Shown in pieces: positions 12,191 through 25,259 of a stretch of 64,000 bases of DNA (the stretch's first letter is position 1; each line of letters opens with the position of its first letter). Origin of the DNA: Microplitis mediator (Eukaryota > Arthropoda > Insecta > Hymenoptera > Braconidae). Location of the stretch: contig NC_079979.1 of assembly GCF_029852145.1 (NCBI RefSeq), positions 15,367,401 through 15,431,400 on the forward strand. The letters run 5' to 3'. A program made the position numbers and the translations under genes. The notes below the pieces were generated by a model. That model saw only the letters and a program-made list of their open reading frames with translations, did not search any database and was not told where the DNA came from.

Positions 12191-14224
12191 TCTTCGTAAC
12201 CTCAATAGTTGCGACACAATTTAAATTCAAAGTTATATAAAACAAAATTATATTTTTTTTTTAATTTTAGATAGAATTTAACTTAAAATAAATTGAATTA
12301 TTATTATTATCATAAATTGAAGCATTATGAAAAGTGGCATTTTCCTATCGGAAATTTACTTGTCGCTCGTAACAGTTGATGGTTAAAATATTATATCGAT
12401 TTTATAAGTATTCACGAGAGTGAACAATTTTTATAAAGCTTCCGTAGAGAAATTTTACTTTTACAGAAGAATCAAAACTATTCACAGACGTCTATATTTT
12501 ATTATAATATATATGTATCCATCTCTACATATACATCAGCATGTATAGTACAGTAATACGAATGTAGAATACAGAAGTAGATCATGTAAGTACAAGCGAA
12601 GCAATTTTCTTCAAAGTCATAGCCTGCGATTTGAATCAGTTTCATATTAGATATCTAATAATAAGTTTACAATCGATTGTTACAACAATATATACTTATA
12701 TAAGTATATGTATACTTAGTATTAAAAAGTATTGATACTGCAATTTAAAATCGTAGTATTACTCTGGCATCGAATAAAAAAATTAGGTCGTAATTTTAAA
12801 TTGGTATAAAATCCTAAAAAAGTTTAAATAAAATAACTCGAAGGTATAAAGTTTCACTCAAGTAAAAGTTAATCTTTCTAGATTTATCATAAAGAAAAGA
12901 AAAGAAATTTAAGTAAAAAAAGTAAAATTGAATTATAAATCAATTATTGCAGTTTCAAAAAAATTTCAGTATCTAAAGTAAAATAATAAAAAATTTTAAA
13001 GTTTAATTTTTATCTTGGATATTAAAAAATGATAAAAAGTTATAAATACAATAGCTTCGATTTCCGGCGATCGATTTTAAATCACCCGACAATATTACGA
13101 TGAAAAAATAGTCTGTTATTTTGTGAAATTGTGTTTGATTGCACGCGATAGCCAATCATCATCTTCATAATAATAACAATAATAATAGTCTGTTAACTGA
13201 GAACTTAATATCCGGCGAATCACACAGAGTATCCGTTTATATACGATATTATCATCCTTCAGTTATTTTAACAGTACACTGTATAATTGAACATTGCAGA
13301 GAGCGTAAATTAATTCCATTCCACTGATTTCATCCGTCAACAAAAGTAAAATTGACTATCCCGGTGAAAATAAATAAATTATTCTGTGTACAGATTATTT
13401 AAAAGTTTGCCCATTAAAAGGTAACAGGAAATATGAATTTTTTTTAGCAAAAAAAAAATAATAAGTAAATCTGAAAGCACATTAACATTCGAAATAAATA
13501 AAAATCCGAGACTGGATCAGAATAGACAAGTTCATTTAAAAGTTTATGTTGGTACACTACGGTGCACATTTGCATCTCTAATTTCCGACTGCTAGAGGTC
13601 TCGGTTGAGTATGCTATCTAATTGTTATTTGCAACAAAATTAACCTAGTATGCTGGTGTAGAATATATATACGTATTATTCTTAGATGAAGTAATTTCAG
13701 ATGCGATAAATTACAACGGAACATTCTAATGAGAATTTTTAACTTCTCATTAAGGAATTTTTTAGTTTTCAATAAAAATCATAATCGAGATCATCTAATA
13801 TATTATTTTCCAAAGTTAAGGTCTATATTGATATTTTTAGATTTATTTAAATATCGAATTTTGGGAATTTTTCTTATAAAATTCCAAAAATCAAAACTTT
13901 GAGTTTTTATAATTTGATAATTTGCTTTCACTTAATTCTGATCGACATAAATCACAAATTTAATTATTTCAAATTTTAGATCTACTCGAATCCATGGAAA
14001 TGTCAAAATTTAGTTAATAAAATTCAAAAATATTTTTATAATCCGATTTTTAATTCTCAGTAAAATTTTTTTTAAATTTACGATCTAATGAGAATACAAG
14101 ACTTCAATCTCCGTAAATCTGAACTTATTTCAACTTCCCGCTATGAGAATTTAAAATATTCAAAAAAAAGGAAGTTATGGGTTTCAGTTCAATTTTCGAA
14201 AATCGAGTTTTCATCAGATCTTTA
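12191..14224. other. AT-rich non-coding stretch
   Basis: No gene or structured RNA seen. A CAACAA/ATAATAACAATAATAAT simple-sequence patch lies near 13165-13190. Confidence 0.5.
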
Positions 14225-14918
14225 CCCGAGTCGAAATTTAGAGCCCATTTTGAACCTTCTAAAGTCGGATCTATTTCGGAGTTGGAGGCTCAAAATAGAG
14301 TCTGTTTCCTTGTTAAATTAGGTCTGATTTTGGTCCCTGAAGTGCTACAAATTTCCGTTTTCAGCACTTTAGGGTTTAATATAGGATCCGATGAAAATTA
14401 AAATTAGGTCCTATTTTGAACCTCTGATCCCTATTTTATTGTAATAATAATAATATTCATATGATTAATATCATTAGCATTATTAATATTTATGATTAAT
14501 AATAATCTATGGTACTCTGGATTTTATTTGCATTTACAATGGTTGAAATAATTTCAATTAAAATTATCAAAATATATAGCAAATGCTGTTAATAGTTCAA
14601 TTTTTTATAATAAGTTAACAATAATTAATTTTATATAAATTTCGTTGCATGTCAAAAAAATAATGCTTACAATTAATTTTAAAAAATCTTTAATTTTTTC
14701 TATCATCATACATAATTTAATTATATATATTTTATTTAATTAATGAATCGAAATTTATTACGGGACTAATATTGTCAGACTTGAAGGTTCAAAATCGGAT
14801 CTCTCAGTAAATGTTCGGACTTCTGGGTTCAAAGTCGGGGCTAGAGGACTACAGGGCTCTCAATCGGATCTATTTCGGGCTAGAGGGGCCTATATAGGCT
14901 CTAAATTTCGATTTGGGT
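14225..14918. mobile_element. CCCGAGTCGAAATT element (uninterrupted copy)
   Basis: 694 bp with ends CCCGAGTCGAAATTTAGAGC and its inverse (GCTCTAAATTTCGATTTGGG). A second copy is at 39194-40317. The interior has GGATCTATTTCGG and AAATCGGA(T/C)CT blocks near both ends and an ATTATTAAT-rich centre. It retains the empty site (AATT at 14671-14674) where copy 2 has an insertion. The open frames 14088-14401 run through the left arm and are not genes. Confidence 0.85.
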
Positions 14919-15345
14919 ACGTTTCGAGATCCTCAAATCCGTCACAAACTCTTTTGATTAATGCAGAGCCCGTGCAAATCCGTCGATTTTTTCCAAACGA
15001 AATGTGTTTTTTTGGTTCAATCGTTTTTTGATCTCCCAGAGCTCAAAAGTTTACCAATAATAATATTTTCGAACTCGGAGTTTTTTTTTGGAATGTATCA
15101 AAACACATTAAAGATTAATCATAAAGAAGAATCAGAAATCTGAGATCTTTCAGGTGTTTTATTACAGCCACTACCGAAAACTTTTTCCATTTTAAAACAA
15201 ACCTTTTTTCTCACTGAAAATGATAAAAAAATCTATCGAATAAAAAGAAAGTAATACATTTACAAGTATCTCATTTCGCACTGACTATTCCACTATTTAT
15301 CTCTAGACTCTATATATATATATTTTTGGGTTTAACAAAATATAG

Positions 15346-15474
15346 GATGCTTTACTCACCTTTCTGTGGATATAAATGTCCGTTATACGAGAGTTACAGC
15401 TGGGACGTGGTAGATCTCATGAGTACATGCGTGTACCCGGCCATAAATGCTGTCACATTATCTAACAGAGAACG
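15346..15474. other. Higher-GC island with splice-like borders, strand unclear
   Basis: A GC-richer patch in AT-rich DNA. On + it is preceded by AAATATAG and ends at GTGAGA, and is open (frame RMLYSPFCGYKCPLYE...). On minus it ends AAAG|GTGAGTAA, an excellent donor, after CTCTGTTAG, but no frame is open across it. It could be a non-coding (UTR) exon or chance. It does not match the missing receptor N-terminus. Confidence 0.25.
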
Positions 15475-15657
15475 TGAGATATCTAGTTTCGTGATCCAAC
15501 ACACAGTAAATTTGCTGACATTCATTTTTAACTACTCTCAATATTTAATACAACCATTATCATTATTATCTTTATAAATTTAATTCAACTTTTTTTTCAA
15601 AGCATAGAAAAAAAATAATTTTTGTATTCAATTGAAACCAAAAAAATTTTCTCGGTA

Positions 15658-16495
15658 CACAGAAAAAACGGAATATTTATAATTAATAAATAATAGTAAA
15701 AAGTGGGATCTGTTATCAATAACTAGTAGTATTATGTACTTAATGCAAAGTAGTTTACTAATTTTTGTAGATTCCTAAAAACTACTATCAATTATTTCAA
15801 AAAGTAAGTAAATATTATTTCTTTTAGGTATAAATACGTGACTTATTAGTGAAAATTAATTAATTTATGGCATAGATCTATTAAAAAGTAATGATTGGCC
15901 AAATTAAGAATTGCCATCTTAGATACTAATTTTTCCAGTCGAAAAATTGCAAAAGTTACTCTTTTATTTTATAAATTCGATATCACTGATCAATTATTAG
16001 CTTAAAATATCATTTATTCATCATTATAAATTAATTTACAATATACATAAATCGAATAAGTGGTAAATAATAAAATGAAAAATTAGTGTACTAGATACTG
16101 ATTTTTTGCTCATAAAAATACCGAAAACTTTTAACTCTTATTTTATAAATTCTATCCCATTGATTAATAATTAATGTAAAATGTTATTTATTCGTTGTTA
16201 TAATTTAATTTATCATATACATAAATCGAATAAGTGGTAAATTTTTAAAATTTTTCTATGTTTATTTGAATAGTAATAAATAACTGTAGATACCAATTAT
16301 CGATTCTTTTTCATATTAATTTTAATATTCGAAATTACAAATTTTGCTCTTCTATGTGTATCATATTTTAATATAAATAATAGCCATTTTGTAATATATA
16401 ATGATCCTGGTTTGATATTAGTATACAAATATACTAATTTTAAGTCAAAAATAAACTACAAACTATTAAAATTTTGTGCATTATTTTTTTCCGTG
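15658..16495 (+). mobile_element. CACGGAAAAA MITE family, copy A
   Basis: 838 bp, ends CACAGAAAAAACGGAATATT and TTATTTTTTTCCGTG, flanked by TA on both sides. Interior landmarks are GTAAAAAGTGG, ATCGAATAAGTGGTAAAT (twice) and TCAAAAATAAACTACAAACTA. Copies B, C and D are at 17550, 41455 and 47905. The internal ATCGAATAAGTGGTAAAT duplication shows a two-module structure. No transposase. Confidence 0.93.
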
Positions 16496-17549
16496 TACAA
16501 ATAAAATTTTTTTGAGGCCAGTAGAATTTTTTGTGCCAAGAAATCCTTTTCGTCTCTGCACTCATGCACTTAAAATTTTTTTTTATCCAAATCACTGCAC
16601 TTAGTAAAAAAAAAAATAAAGTAAAATGTGCCAACTATTAATTTTTATCTATCGATAAACGAAACGAATCGAGCTTACATCGATTTCTTTAGATCTTGGC
16701 TCTATGCCAGATAATCTCCCAATGGATTTCACTAAGGAATTTAATATAAAAAAATAAAATAAAAGGGGCTACGAAATTGTATCACTTGCACACATTCCTT
16801 TCAGCAAATTTTATTTTTTCCCTTACCTTTTCATGATCTACCAAAGGCGTTTGTAACACGCAACACAGCCGTTACACTCAAGGTATTTGCGTGTTTATGA
16901 AACATAAATAAAATTGCGTGTAAACCTTGGAATAAGTCCTAGTCTTTTTTTTGTGTATATCTATAACACAAATAAATATAAATATATATATATACAAAGC
17001 TGTAAGGGTGTGCGAGTGTTAAAATAAGTTGTTGAGTAAATATAAAAAATAGCTGCTGCTAAGATTATTTCTTTATCAATTGTCATCTTGAAAAAAAAAA
17101 TCAGTGTGAGTTGATACTCAAAATTTTAATAGATTTCATTATTTATAAATTAACTTTGACCTTTCGTTACTTATGATAATTCATGTGCTATCGATATTTT
17201 GAATATAGTTGGCCAAAATTTTTTTATCTTCTTGTTTTATAGAATTTTTATGTTCAACCAATGACCTAATTTCGAAATTAGCTGAATTAGTTATGATTTT
17301 TAAGGGAAATTAAATGTTTGCTAAAATAATTTTTCTTTAAATGAGAACTAGGTTGTGATTTTTTAGAGCTTTAGTTTCGGTGCCAAGTTTTTGGGTAAAA
17401 AAATATTTGTGATTTTTTTCTTCATCTTATCTCGGTATCTGGAAGATAAAAATAAAGATTTGGCTTGAGATTTTTAAAAAAGTGAAGAGAGATTCGTAAT
17501 TTTAGATACAGAAGACTCGCGATAGCGGCCTTGATTTTTTTTTCTGCAA
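16496..17549. other. Spacer between two inverted MITE copies
   Basis: 1054 bp of AT-rich DNA with no recognisable gene. It includes AACACGCAACACAGCCG-type sequence near 16860 of no assigned function. Confidence 0.5.
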
Positions 17550-18387
17550 CACGGAAAAAAATGATGCTCAAAATTTTAATAGTTTGTAGTTTATTTTTGA
17601 CTTGAAATTAGTATATTTGTATACTAATATCAAACCAGGTTCATTATATATAACAAAATGACTATTATTTATATTAAAATTTGATACACGTAGAAGAACA
17701 AAATTTGTAATTTCGTATATTAAAATTAATATGAAAAAGAATCGATAATTGGTATCTACAGTTATTTATTACTATTCAAATAAACATAGAAAAATTTAAA
17801 AAATTTACCACTTATTCGATTTATGTATATAATGAATTAATTTATAATAACGAATCAATAACATTTTATATTAATTATTAGTCAATGGGACAGAATTTAT
17901 AAAATAAGAGTTAAAAGATTTCGGTATTTTTATGAGCAAAAAATCAGTATCTAGTACACTAATTTTTCATTTTATTATTTACCACTTATTCGATTTATGT
18001 ATATTGTAAATTAATTTATAATGATGAATAAATGATATTTTAAGCTAATAATTGATCAGTGATATCGAATTTATAAAATAAAAGAGTAACTTTTGCAATT
18101 TTTCGACTGGAAAAATCAGTATCTAAGATGGCAATTCTTAATTTGGCCAATCATTACTTTTTAATAGATCTATGCCATAAATTAATTAATTTTCACTAAT
18201 AAGTCACGTATTTATAGCTAAAAGTAATAGTATTTACTTACTTTTTGAAATAATTGATAGTAGTTTTTAGGAATCTACAAAAATTAGTAAACTACTTTGC
18301 ATTAAGTACATAATAGTACTAATTATTGACAACAGATTGCACTTTTAACTATTATTTATTAATTTTCAATATTCTATTTTTTCCGTG
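17550..18387 (-). mobile_element. CACGGAAAAA MITE family, copy B (inverted)
   Basis: 838 bp in the opposite orientation to copy A, ends CACGGAAAAAAATGATGCTC and ATTTTTTCCGTG. The right flank is TA; the left flank is AA, so one target duplication has decayed. Together with copy A it makes an inverted pair with 838-bp arms. Confidence 0.92.
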
Positions 18388-20126
18388 TAAAAAAAAAATT
18401 TCAAATGATTGAGTCGATCCGCAGAAAATAAATTTAATTTAGTTTGGAATTTTTTGAAATTTCGAAACCACGAGAATTTATTTTCAGAGCTTTTGGTCTT
18501 TGATCTGTAGATCATAAACTTCAGTTTGATACCCAGTGTAAATTTCGTGAGAAAATTTTTTTCAAAATTAAAAATTCCTGTTTTTGAAAAATAATTTTTT
18601 TTTCTAATGAATTAGACCCAGACACCGTGACCTTAGTGGTCTATGACGTCACACTAAGTTTAATTATCCTTTATTTAACTCTCCATATTTTTAAAAAGAT
18701 AAATAATTTCCACACCGACGGTAAAATTTTTCTACGTCACCCGAAATGTTACTTGCGACAGCTGACATTTTTATTATTTAGTTTTCTTACAACTCCGAGT
18801 CTACTGCAAATAATAAAATACCTCTCAATTAAGTGATTAAAAGCGATACTTGTTTTCTCAATGGCTCTTACGTTTCAAATATTCATACTCGTAAATTTTT
18901 TTTTTAACTTGGAACAAAATAAACAAAATTTTACGATCGTCGACGACTTTTTTTCGTCATAAATTAAATTATGATCAGACGTGTTTATTTTTTACTTCAT
19001 CATTCGTTTGTGCCTGAATAAAATATTTTATTTACTCAGTACTCGGGTTATGTTTTTTTTATTTTATTTACTATTCATTAATACAAATTCGTTACTATCA
19101 AAATATACTTTTTATTATCTTGTTTTTATTAATAACATAAATATTTATGATGATTAAATTGGACGTTATGCAAACAGTTAAAAAAAGCAACAAAAATTTT
19201 TTTTTCTACCAAAAAATTAAATATATTTTTGAAAAAAATTTAACTTAATTTTTCAAATAAAAAAAATTTCAATTAAAAATTAATTTTTGAAATTTTCAAA
19301 AAAATATCAACGGCTTAATATTAAAAAAAAAAAAATTATATTTACAGTTTTACTATTTTACACTCGACCTCAGTATGAAAGATAAAATGTAATGAATGGG
19401 CGGTAAAAAAAAAATCTAAAGATACCCGAGTGTACTCATAAGAAATTACTCGACTGTTAAATTTTCTAATCTTAGAAAATTAATCAACTTTTATAAATAT
19501 CTTTTCAATGACGAGTTTTTCATTAATGCTTTTTCATAGAGTCCTTCTGAAGGATGCAAGTTATTAAAAACGAATTAGGCTAATTAAGTGCCAATTACGA
19601 GTTTTACTGAGTTCGCGTACTGACGCACGGACGAATGCTCATGACTAAAAACAAACAGCTCAATAGTATTTTTCTGGAAATAAATAAAAATAAACCAGTT
19701 GAAAAATACATCAATCACGTAAATTGAATGGTCTTCTTCCTAAAAAGGTTCTGATATATAAATTGATAATACTTTACGGACTCGGGATAGAATTTAACGT
19801 GAGTGCAAAAGCGAAACATTTCAAAGCGAAAGTAGAGCGCACTCACTTTCGCGCTAGTGTGTCATAAAAAAAGTTATTAAATTCACTAAGATTTTTTTTA
19901 CACCGATTATTTTTGTATAAAACCGTCACTTTTGGTTTTGTATATTTTTCGATAAACCAGAAAAAATTTTTTTGAAATTATTTGATGACAGTAAAGTTGG
20001 CAGACATTTGATTATTTATAAAATTTTAAGATAATAAAATAAAAGTTTTTTAATAAGAAAATTAAAAAATGGACTTTTAGAAAATTCTAAAATCAGTGCA
20101 TGCATTTTTTTAAATTTTATCAATTT
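18388..20126. other. AT-rich non-coding stretch
   Basis: No gene seen. GCGAAA/TTTCGCGC motifs near 19815-19855 resemble a patch near 33400. Otherwise poly-A/T rich. Confidence 0.5.
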
Positions 20127-20461
20127 ACCCATACAAAGAAGAAAAATCGGCCCATTACTGGGTCATGAATGGCTGCCAATTTTCAAGCATCGGCTGAAGG
20201 TCGGCTAAAGATCGGGTGATAACGGTATGCCAAGCTTGGCAGTCGCAAGCATTGGCCAAAGCTTGGTATCAAGAGCACTCGATCAAACCGTTGGCCATCG
20301 AACGGCGGTTAATTGTGTGCCGTTTTCATAAGCAAAAAGACGGCTGCCAATAATTCACCATGCACGGGCCAGTATAGTTAGCCATTTATTTGCCAATCAT
20401 TGCAAACCAGGCATCGGCCGATCTATGGGAAAATTTCGAAGCTCGGTGACTTTGTATGGGT
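20127..20461. mobile_element. GC-richer TIR element, TIR ACCCATACAAAG
   Basis: 335 bp with ends ACCCATACAAAG and CTTTGTATGGGT. The flanks AATTT and AATTG may be a short target duplication. The interior is much GC-richer than its surroundings with repeated CGGC, TTGGC and GCCAA motifs, for instance GCCAAGCTTGGC at 20231. No open frame. Likely a MITE of a family different from the TA-flanked ones. Confidence 0.75.
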
Positions 20462-22432
20462 AATTGTTTAATTTTTTACATGTAATTTAAAAATTGTCTT
20501 ATGTCTGCTACATTTACGCTCATAATTATTTTTCATTCGAACAAAATAATAATTTTCCTCTTATTTGGTCCCTACTTTTTTTGTCAATGTCAGCATCAGG
20601 AAATTACCAAGTCATTAAAATAATTACTCTCAAGACGAAATAATTTCATTGCCTCCATTAGAGGAAGGGGAGGGGGAAGATTTTCTCTTTCAGAAAAAGA
20701 TGTCAATACTTTTTTTTGACTACACTTTTTTTGCCCCCATATAAGTATTTGGTGTCAATAAAATCCAGTCATTGAAAAAACAATTGTGGGGTAAATTGAG
20801 CAGCCCCTAATTTTTTTTTTGTTTTATAAGAAAATTGAATGTTTTATGGAAAAAAAAATTGACCCAGTTTAACACATGAATAATTTTAAAACAGTTTTCA
20901 AATTTTAAAGTGGGATTATTAGTTTGTATTATATTTTAAAATGTATGAAGCGTACTTTTAAAGTATATTTACTATTAATGTCCCAATGAATGATAAATTA
21001 ACGGCATCAGCGAAAAAGCTAATGGCTGTTATATTATTATCTATGTCAGGAAGCATAAGGGGAATAGTGTGCCTTATTACTGGTAACAGAACAGGCTAGA
21101 AAGGGCGAACTGAGCCAAAGCACACATCAGAGCAGTAGATCCGATCGATACAAGAGGGAATACATTTATAGAGATAGCAGCACAGCTCTTTGAATATTCC
21201 ATATCGTACAAAACTCTGCGTTTCCGGATTATATTGGCATCCTTGTATTTTCCGATAATCGTTTCATTCCTAATAAAACCGGGATATTTTTAAAATATAC
21301 TTTTTTTTTATCTACCTCATTTTATCTTTTCTCCATCTCATTATTGATATTTTAAACTTTTATTATCAACTTTTCGGTGGAGAAAAAATACAATGGATTA
21401 ATGGATGACAAAAAAAAATGATAATAATAATAATAAGATTAGCTGGCAGAAAGGGAAATAAAAATAAAGAATAATGTTCAAGGTTTAAAAGTTTTAAAAG
21501 GCGAAATCCTTTTCTAAAACTTTAAGCCTTTTTCATCTTGTTATTCTGTAGCCGAATGTAGTTTTCGTCCGCGTATAAAAAACATTTTTAAGGGATTATA
21601 TTTTTAAATAAATCCGTTGTAAGACGTCATTTTTCGGATTAGTTAACTTACTTTGTTATAATTTTCTTTCCTTCATATTTTACGCTTATTAAAATTTTTA
21701 TTCTTATGGCTTTGTACAGTTTTACTTCAGCAAACTTCGTTAAAAAAAAAGGACTGAGTAATGACCGGTAATAAAATTTTACATATGATCATGTGTACAA
21801 AAATGACTTACATGCATAGACATGATATCCTATTTTGTTATTTCTGATCACGTTTGATCAGGTGCAAATTTTTATATGGTCATATGTGAACTCATAACTG
21901 ATCATATCTGAGTATTTTTTTTTCATTAAATTTTGTTAATTTCTAAAAAATCTTATAATCACACATGATCATACATAATTTCCTGGTAATCATATATGAT
22001 ATCTTTTAAAAAGCTCCATATGCTAATATTGCTTAATATATGATCTCATATGTGAACCTATATGATCAAATCTGAATGTTTTCTTTAATTAATACATCGC
22101 ATCACTAATTTATGGTTTTACGGGACTCGGTGCTCTAGAAGCTGAAAATTTCATGATTTAAAAATTTTTTTTTTTATATCTTAATAACAATCAAATCTTT
22201 TGAAATTTTAAGGGACTATTTTATTGTTATTTAACTATACAAAAAAACAAAATGGATTTTTAATCAGTATAAATATATCTATCGCAGGAACTAGAATAAA
22301 AAAAAAATTTTTTTTTGAAGAAGTGGCATGTTGTTGAAATTTGTAGTCCGAACATTGCATTTTTTTTATTCACATTTTGCATTTTAAAAAATAGAAATAT
22401 GGAACGTAAAAATTTTATTTTTAAGAAAGCTC
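20462..22432. other. AT-rich stretch with duplicated TGATCATATG motifs
   Basis: No gene. Between 21780 and 22085 the motif TGATCA(T/C) with CATATGTGAAC recurs in two modules about 180 bp apart (near 21880 and 22045), probably an old element. The (ATA)n patch near 21421 is a simple repeat. Confidence 0.5.
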
Positions 22433-22626
22433 TAAACCCAAAAGTGCGTATAATTTTTTTTCATTGCCAATCGTCGTGTAGACTTATTTTATAGTTGAAA
22501 ATTGAAAAAAAATAAAAATTTTGAAAGCCAAAAAGGCATATAATTTATTTCTAAATTTTCAGCTCCAGAATAAGTCTACAATATGATTTGCAATTAAAAA
22601 AAAATTATACGCCTTTTTGGTTCTAA
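22433..22626. mobile_element. Hairpin element, AACCAAAA(A/G)GxGTATAAT arms
   Basis: Arms 22435-22490 and 22560-22622 are inverted copies: AAAAGTGCGTATAATTTTTT with AAATTATACGCCTTTTTGG, and GTAGACTTATTTTATAG with CCAGAATAAGTCTAC. Related sequence recurs in the outer layer of the nest at 27609-29000. Confidence 0.65.
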
Positions 22627-22800
22627 ACTTCGTGACTGAAGCCAAAAGGGCGTATGGAAATATATATGATCAGATATTTTTCCGAAGTGATATATTTTTT
22701 ACAATAAAAAATAATATACAAACTATCTGATCAAGTGGTAAAATGAATGTAACCGTAAATTGATCGAAGAACTCGACTGGAAAGTAAACTTTGACTCATT

Positions 22801-22913
22801 TCAGTTTGAATCGTCATCAACTTGATTGCTATTATAGATCACATATTCATTGATGTTGGCACGTAGATGTTGTTGTACTACTGTGGAGAGCAGCTCGATG
22901 TCGAGATACAAAA
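22801..22913 (-). CDS. Candidate terminal exon of an unidentified minus-strand gene
   Basis: On the minus strand a good acceptor (AAATCCTCCTCGTTATTTCAG) is followed at 22913 by 2 bases and 36 codons ending in TGA at 22801. The peptide begins LYLDIELLSTVVQQHLRANI and ends QVDDDSN; its balanced composition is unlike the Phe/Lys/Ile/Asn-rich chance frames around it. I do not recognise it and found no matching upstream exon. It could be a last coding exon, part of a pseudogene, or chance. Confidence 0.3.
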
Positions 22914-23200
22914 CTGAAATAACGAGGAGGATTTAAAATAAAATATAATATAAAAGATACGGCTTAAGGACTCGGTTTTCCATTAAAATTGGCTCTATCG
23001 ATGTGCAATGCTATGCAGAAGGTCGATTGTTTTCATCTATTTTTTTTTTTTTTTTATTTATAATTCACTCAACCGTATTTTCCTTTGATAAACAAATGTC
23101 AGAGAGCAAATAAATAAATTGGACAGTCAATTTATTTTACATTTATCGTTATTTAATAAATGTAAATTAAATTTCTTGAAATTTATTATTGCAGAATTTA

Positions 23201-23572
23201 CACAGTAAAAAAGGATTCGTCAAAATCAACACATACCGTGTGTAAAACGAAAGTTCTATACTTATTTATATGTTACTTTAACATGTTGTGAGTGTTAAAA
23301 AAAGTTACACATGTATACGTTAAAAATAAAAATTTTCCAAGAATTCTTTTGTGATGGTCGACATTATTTTTAACATATTTTGTGTGTTGATTTAAAAGTA
23401 ACATATAAAAAGTGTTATTTTCAAATAAAATGACATTTTTGTGTGTTAAAAAATCAATCGATTGCGACAGTTCAAACAAGATAAATACAAAAATGTTAAA
23501 AATTTAACACTCAGAATTTTAACAAACGTTTTTTTTTTTTTTTTTCACTTTGACGATTCGTTTTCTACTATG
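23201..23572. mobile_element. MITE, TIR CACAGTAAAAAAGGATTCGT
   Basis: 372 bp between TA dinucleotides. Left end CACAGTAAAAAAGGATTCGT with TCAAAATC; right end the inverse TTTGACGATTCGTTTTC then TACTATG. The interior carries repeated TTAACA(C/T), GTGTGTTAAAA and CACACA motifs. Non-autonomous, no ORF of note. Confidence 0.8.
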
Positions 23573-24986
23573 TATACTTCGAATATTTTATAATTATTTC
23601 CATAGGTTCTGTTAAACTAAATTTTTTGAATTGACGAATTATTCAATTATTGTTTAAACGTCTGACAATTCTTCAGGCCAAAAGTGAGCATCCCAACCCT
23701 CAATTTCTAGAAAATGCATAAAAAATCTTAAGAAAATCGAGAAGCTGCCTAAGCCCAGAAAAAAATTTTTTTTTCTTGACTCTATTATTATCTGTAATTT
23801 TTCTTAAACCATCAATCTTAATATTTCATAAAGTCAAGCATGAAATTTTTCTATAAAAGTCACAAACTCTGGAAACAAAAAAATTTATATTTCATAAATA
23901 ACTAATATGAAGTGAAAACTGTTACTTGAATTTTTCCCTGGCTTTTTACTCTAATAAAAAATATGACAGGAAAGTAATTTAAAAAAATTGTCAAATAAAT
24001 ACATCTGAAGAATAAAAATAATTTTTAATTGAATCACAAAATGTGACATTTTTCTTTCTACAAGAATTCAGTAAACGACATACGGGAGCAGCTTTTTTCC
24101 GACAACCTAGACCGCTGTCGATTTCTTAAAACCACTGAATTGAACGCTGACTTGGCCACTTTTCAATTTTCTTTTCATTTCATTCTGGACTACGTGTGCG
24201 ATTTTAAACTAAGCCATAAACAAAAAAAATTTCACTTGCTCGTCTTACTAAATGATTTACTGCCTTTTTTTTTTTTTTTCATAAATTCAAAACTTTATTT
24301 TAAAATAAAATATTTTTCCATAATAAGTATAACGATGATTAAAAAAAACTTTTCAATATTTCTGCAGGTATAATATTCATAAGAATATAAGTACGTGAAT
24401 TTACGTACTCATCCACAATTAACACGAGATTGCTAATGAGCAAGATAAGAGAAAGTTGTTCATAGTTATTCCGAAAGTTTTAAACCAAAGTTATCAACAA
24501 ATAAAGTTTTCACGTTCCTCGTTCCACCAGCTATTCTCACAACCCTCAGAAAACCCTCTCTTCCCCAACCCCAATCCCTACCCCTGCCCCTGTTCTCCTT
24601 TCTCCGCCTTCCTCCTTCAGTCCCGCCCACCCCGCTCTTTTACTCACTCAATATACTTTAACTCATCTAAGAGAAATCTACCCGTTGTTACCTTTACACC
24701 GAACCACTCATGAGATTATATCTTCTCGGAAAAGTTATTCTATCGCTGTTGTTAAATTTGATTATTCAGTAGCACTTTGATTCTCTCCATCTATATCTAT
24801 ATCATTAACAGTGTATAACTTTCCGATGCATTAACAATTATAAATAATTTATAGATAAATTTAGTTCGATTATAATTTTGTAGTTTAATTACTAAATAGT
24901 TCAAGAACAATATTCAGTTAATTTTAGTTTAATATACGAAGCCTGAAATTAGTGATAACTTTTTTTAATTTTACAATGAAATCCCC
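23573..24986. other. AT-rich non-coding stretch with a CCT-rich patch
   Basis: No gene recognised. A pyrimidine/proline-codon-rich patch (24535-24650, CCCTACCCCTGCCCCTG) gives a small open frame without conserved features. Confidence 0.5.
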
Positions 24987-25094
24987 GCACGAAAAAAAAT
25001 ATATCTGGCAAAATAGTGTAGATCCGGCTTATATCTTTAGCATTGTCGTAGTATGCTATTTTGTCGCATAGATTCCTGGATATATATTTTTTCG
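24987..25094. mobile_element. Short hairpin MITE, arms GCACGAAAAAAAATATATCTGG
   Basis: Left arm CACGAAAAAAAATATATC and right arm GATATATATTTTTTCGT are inverted, with a second pair GGCAAAATAG / CTATTTTGTC inside. It abuts the next hairpin element at 25097. Confidence 0.65.
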
Positions 25095-25096
25095 TA

Positions 25097-25191
25097 CACG
25101 ATAAAAAATTTACTGTTGCTGCAATAGGATTTTTTCCTGTTGCTGCACCATGAATGCCTTCTGTTGCAGTAACAGTAAATTTTTTTCCGTG
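25097..25191. mobile_element. 95-bp hairpin MITE
   Basis: TA-flanked; CACGATAAAAAATTTACTG pairs with CAGTAAATTTTTTTCCGTG, and TGTTGCTGCAATAGG overlaps TGCTGCACC/TGTTGCAG motifs inside. Almost the whole element folds on itself. Confidence 0.75.
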
Positions 25192-25259
25192 TATGTCAAA
25201 ATACCCGCAATTTCTTATATGAGTTACTGCAGTACATGTACTCCCTACTTCTCTGTATG

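Noticed and set aside
24456..24713. 85-codon proline- and serine-rich frame
   Set aside because: Arises from a CCT/CCC-rich simple-sequence patch; no acceptor, domain or homology recognised.
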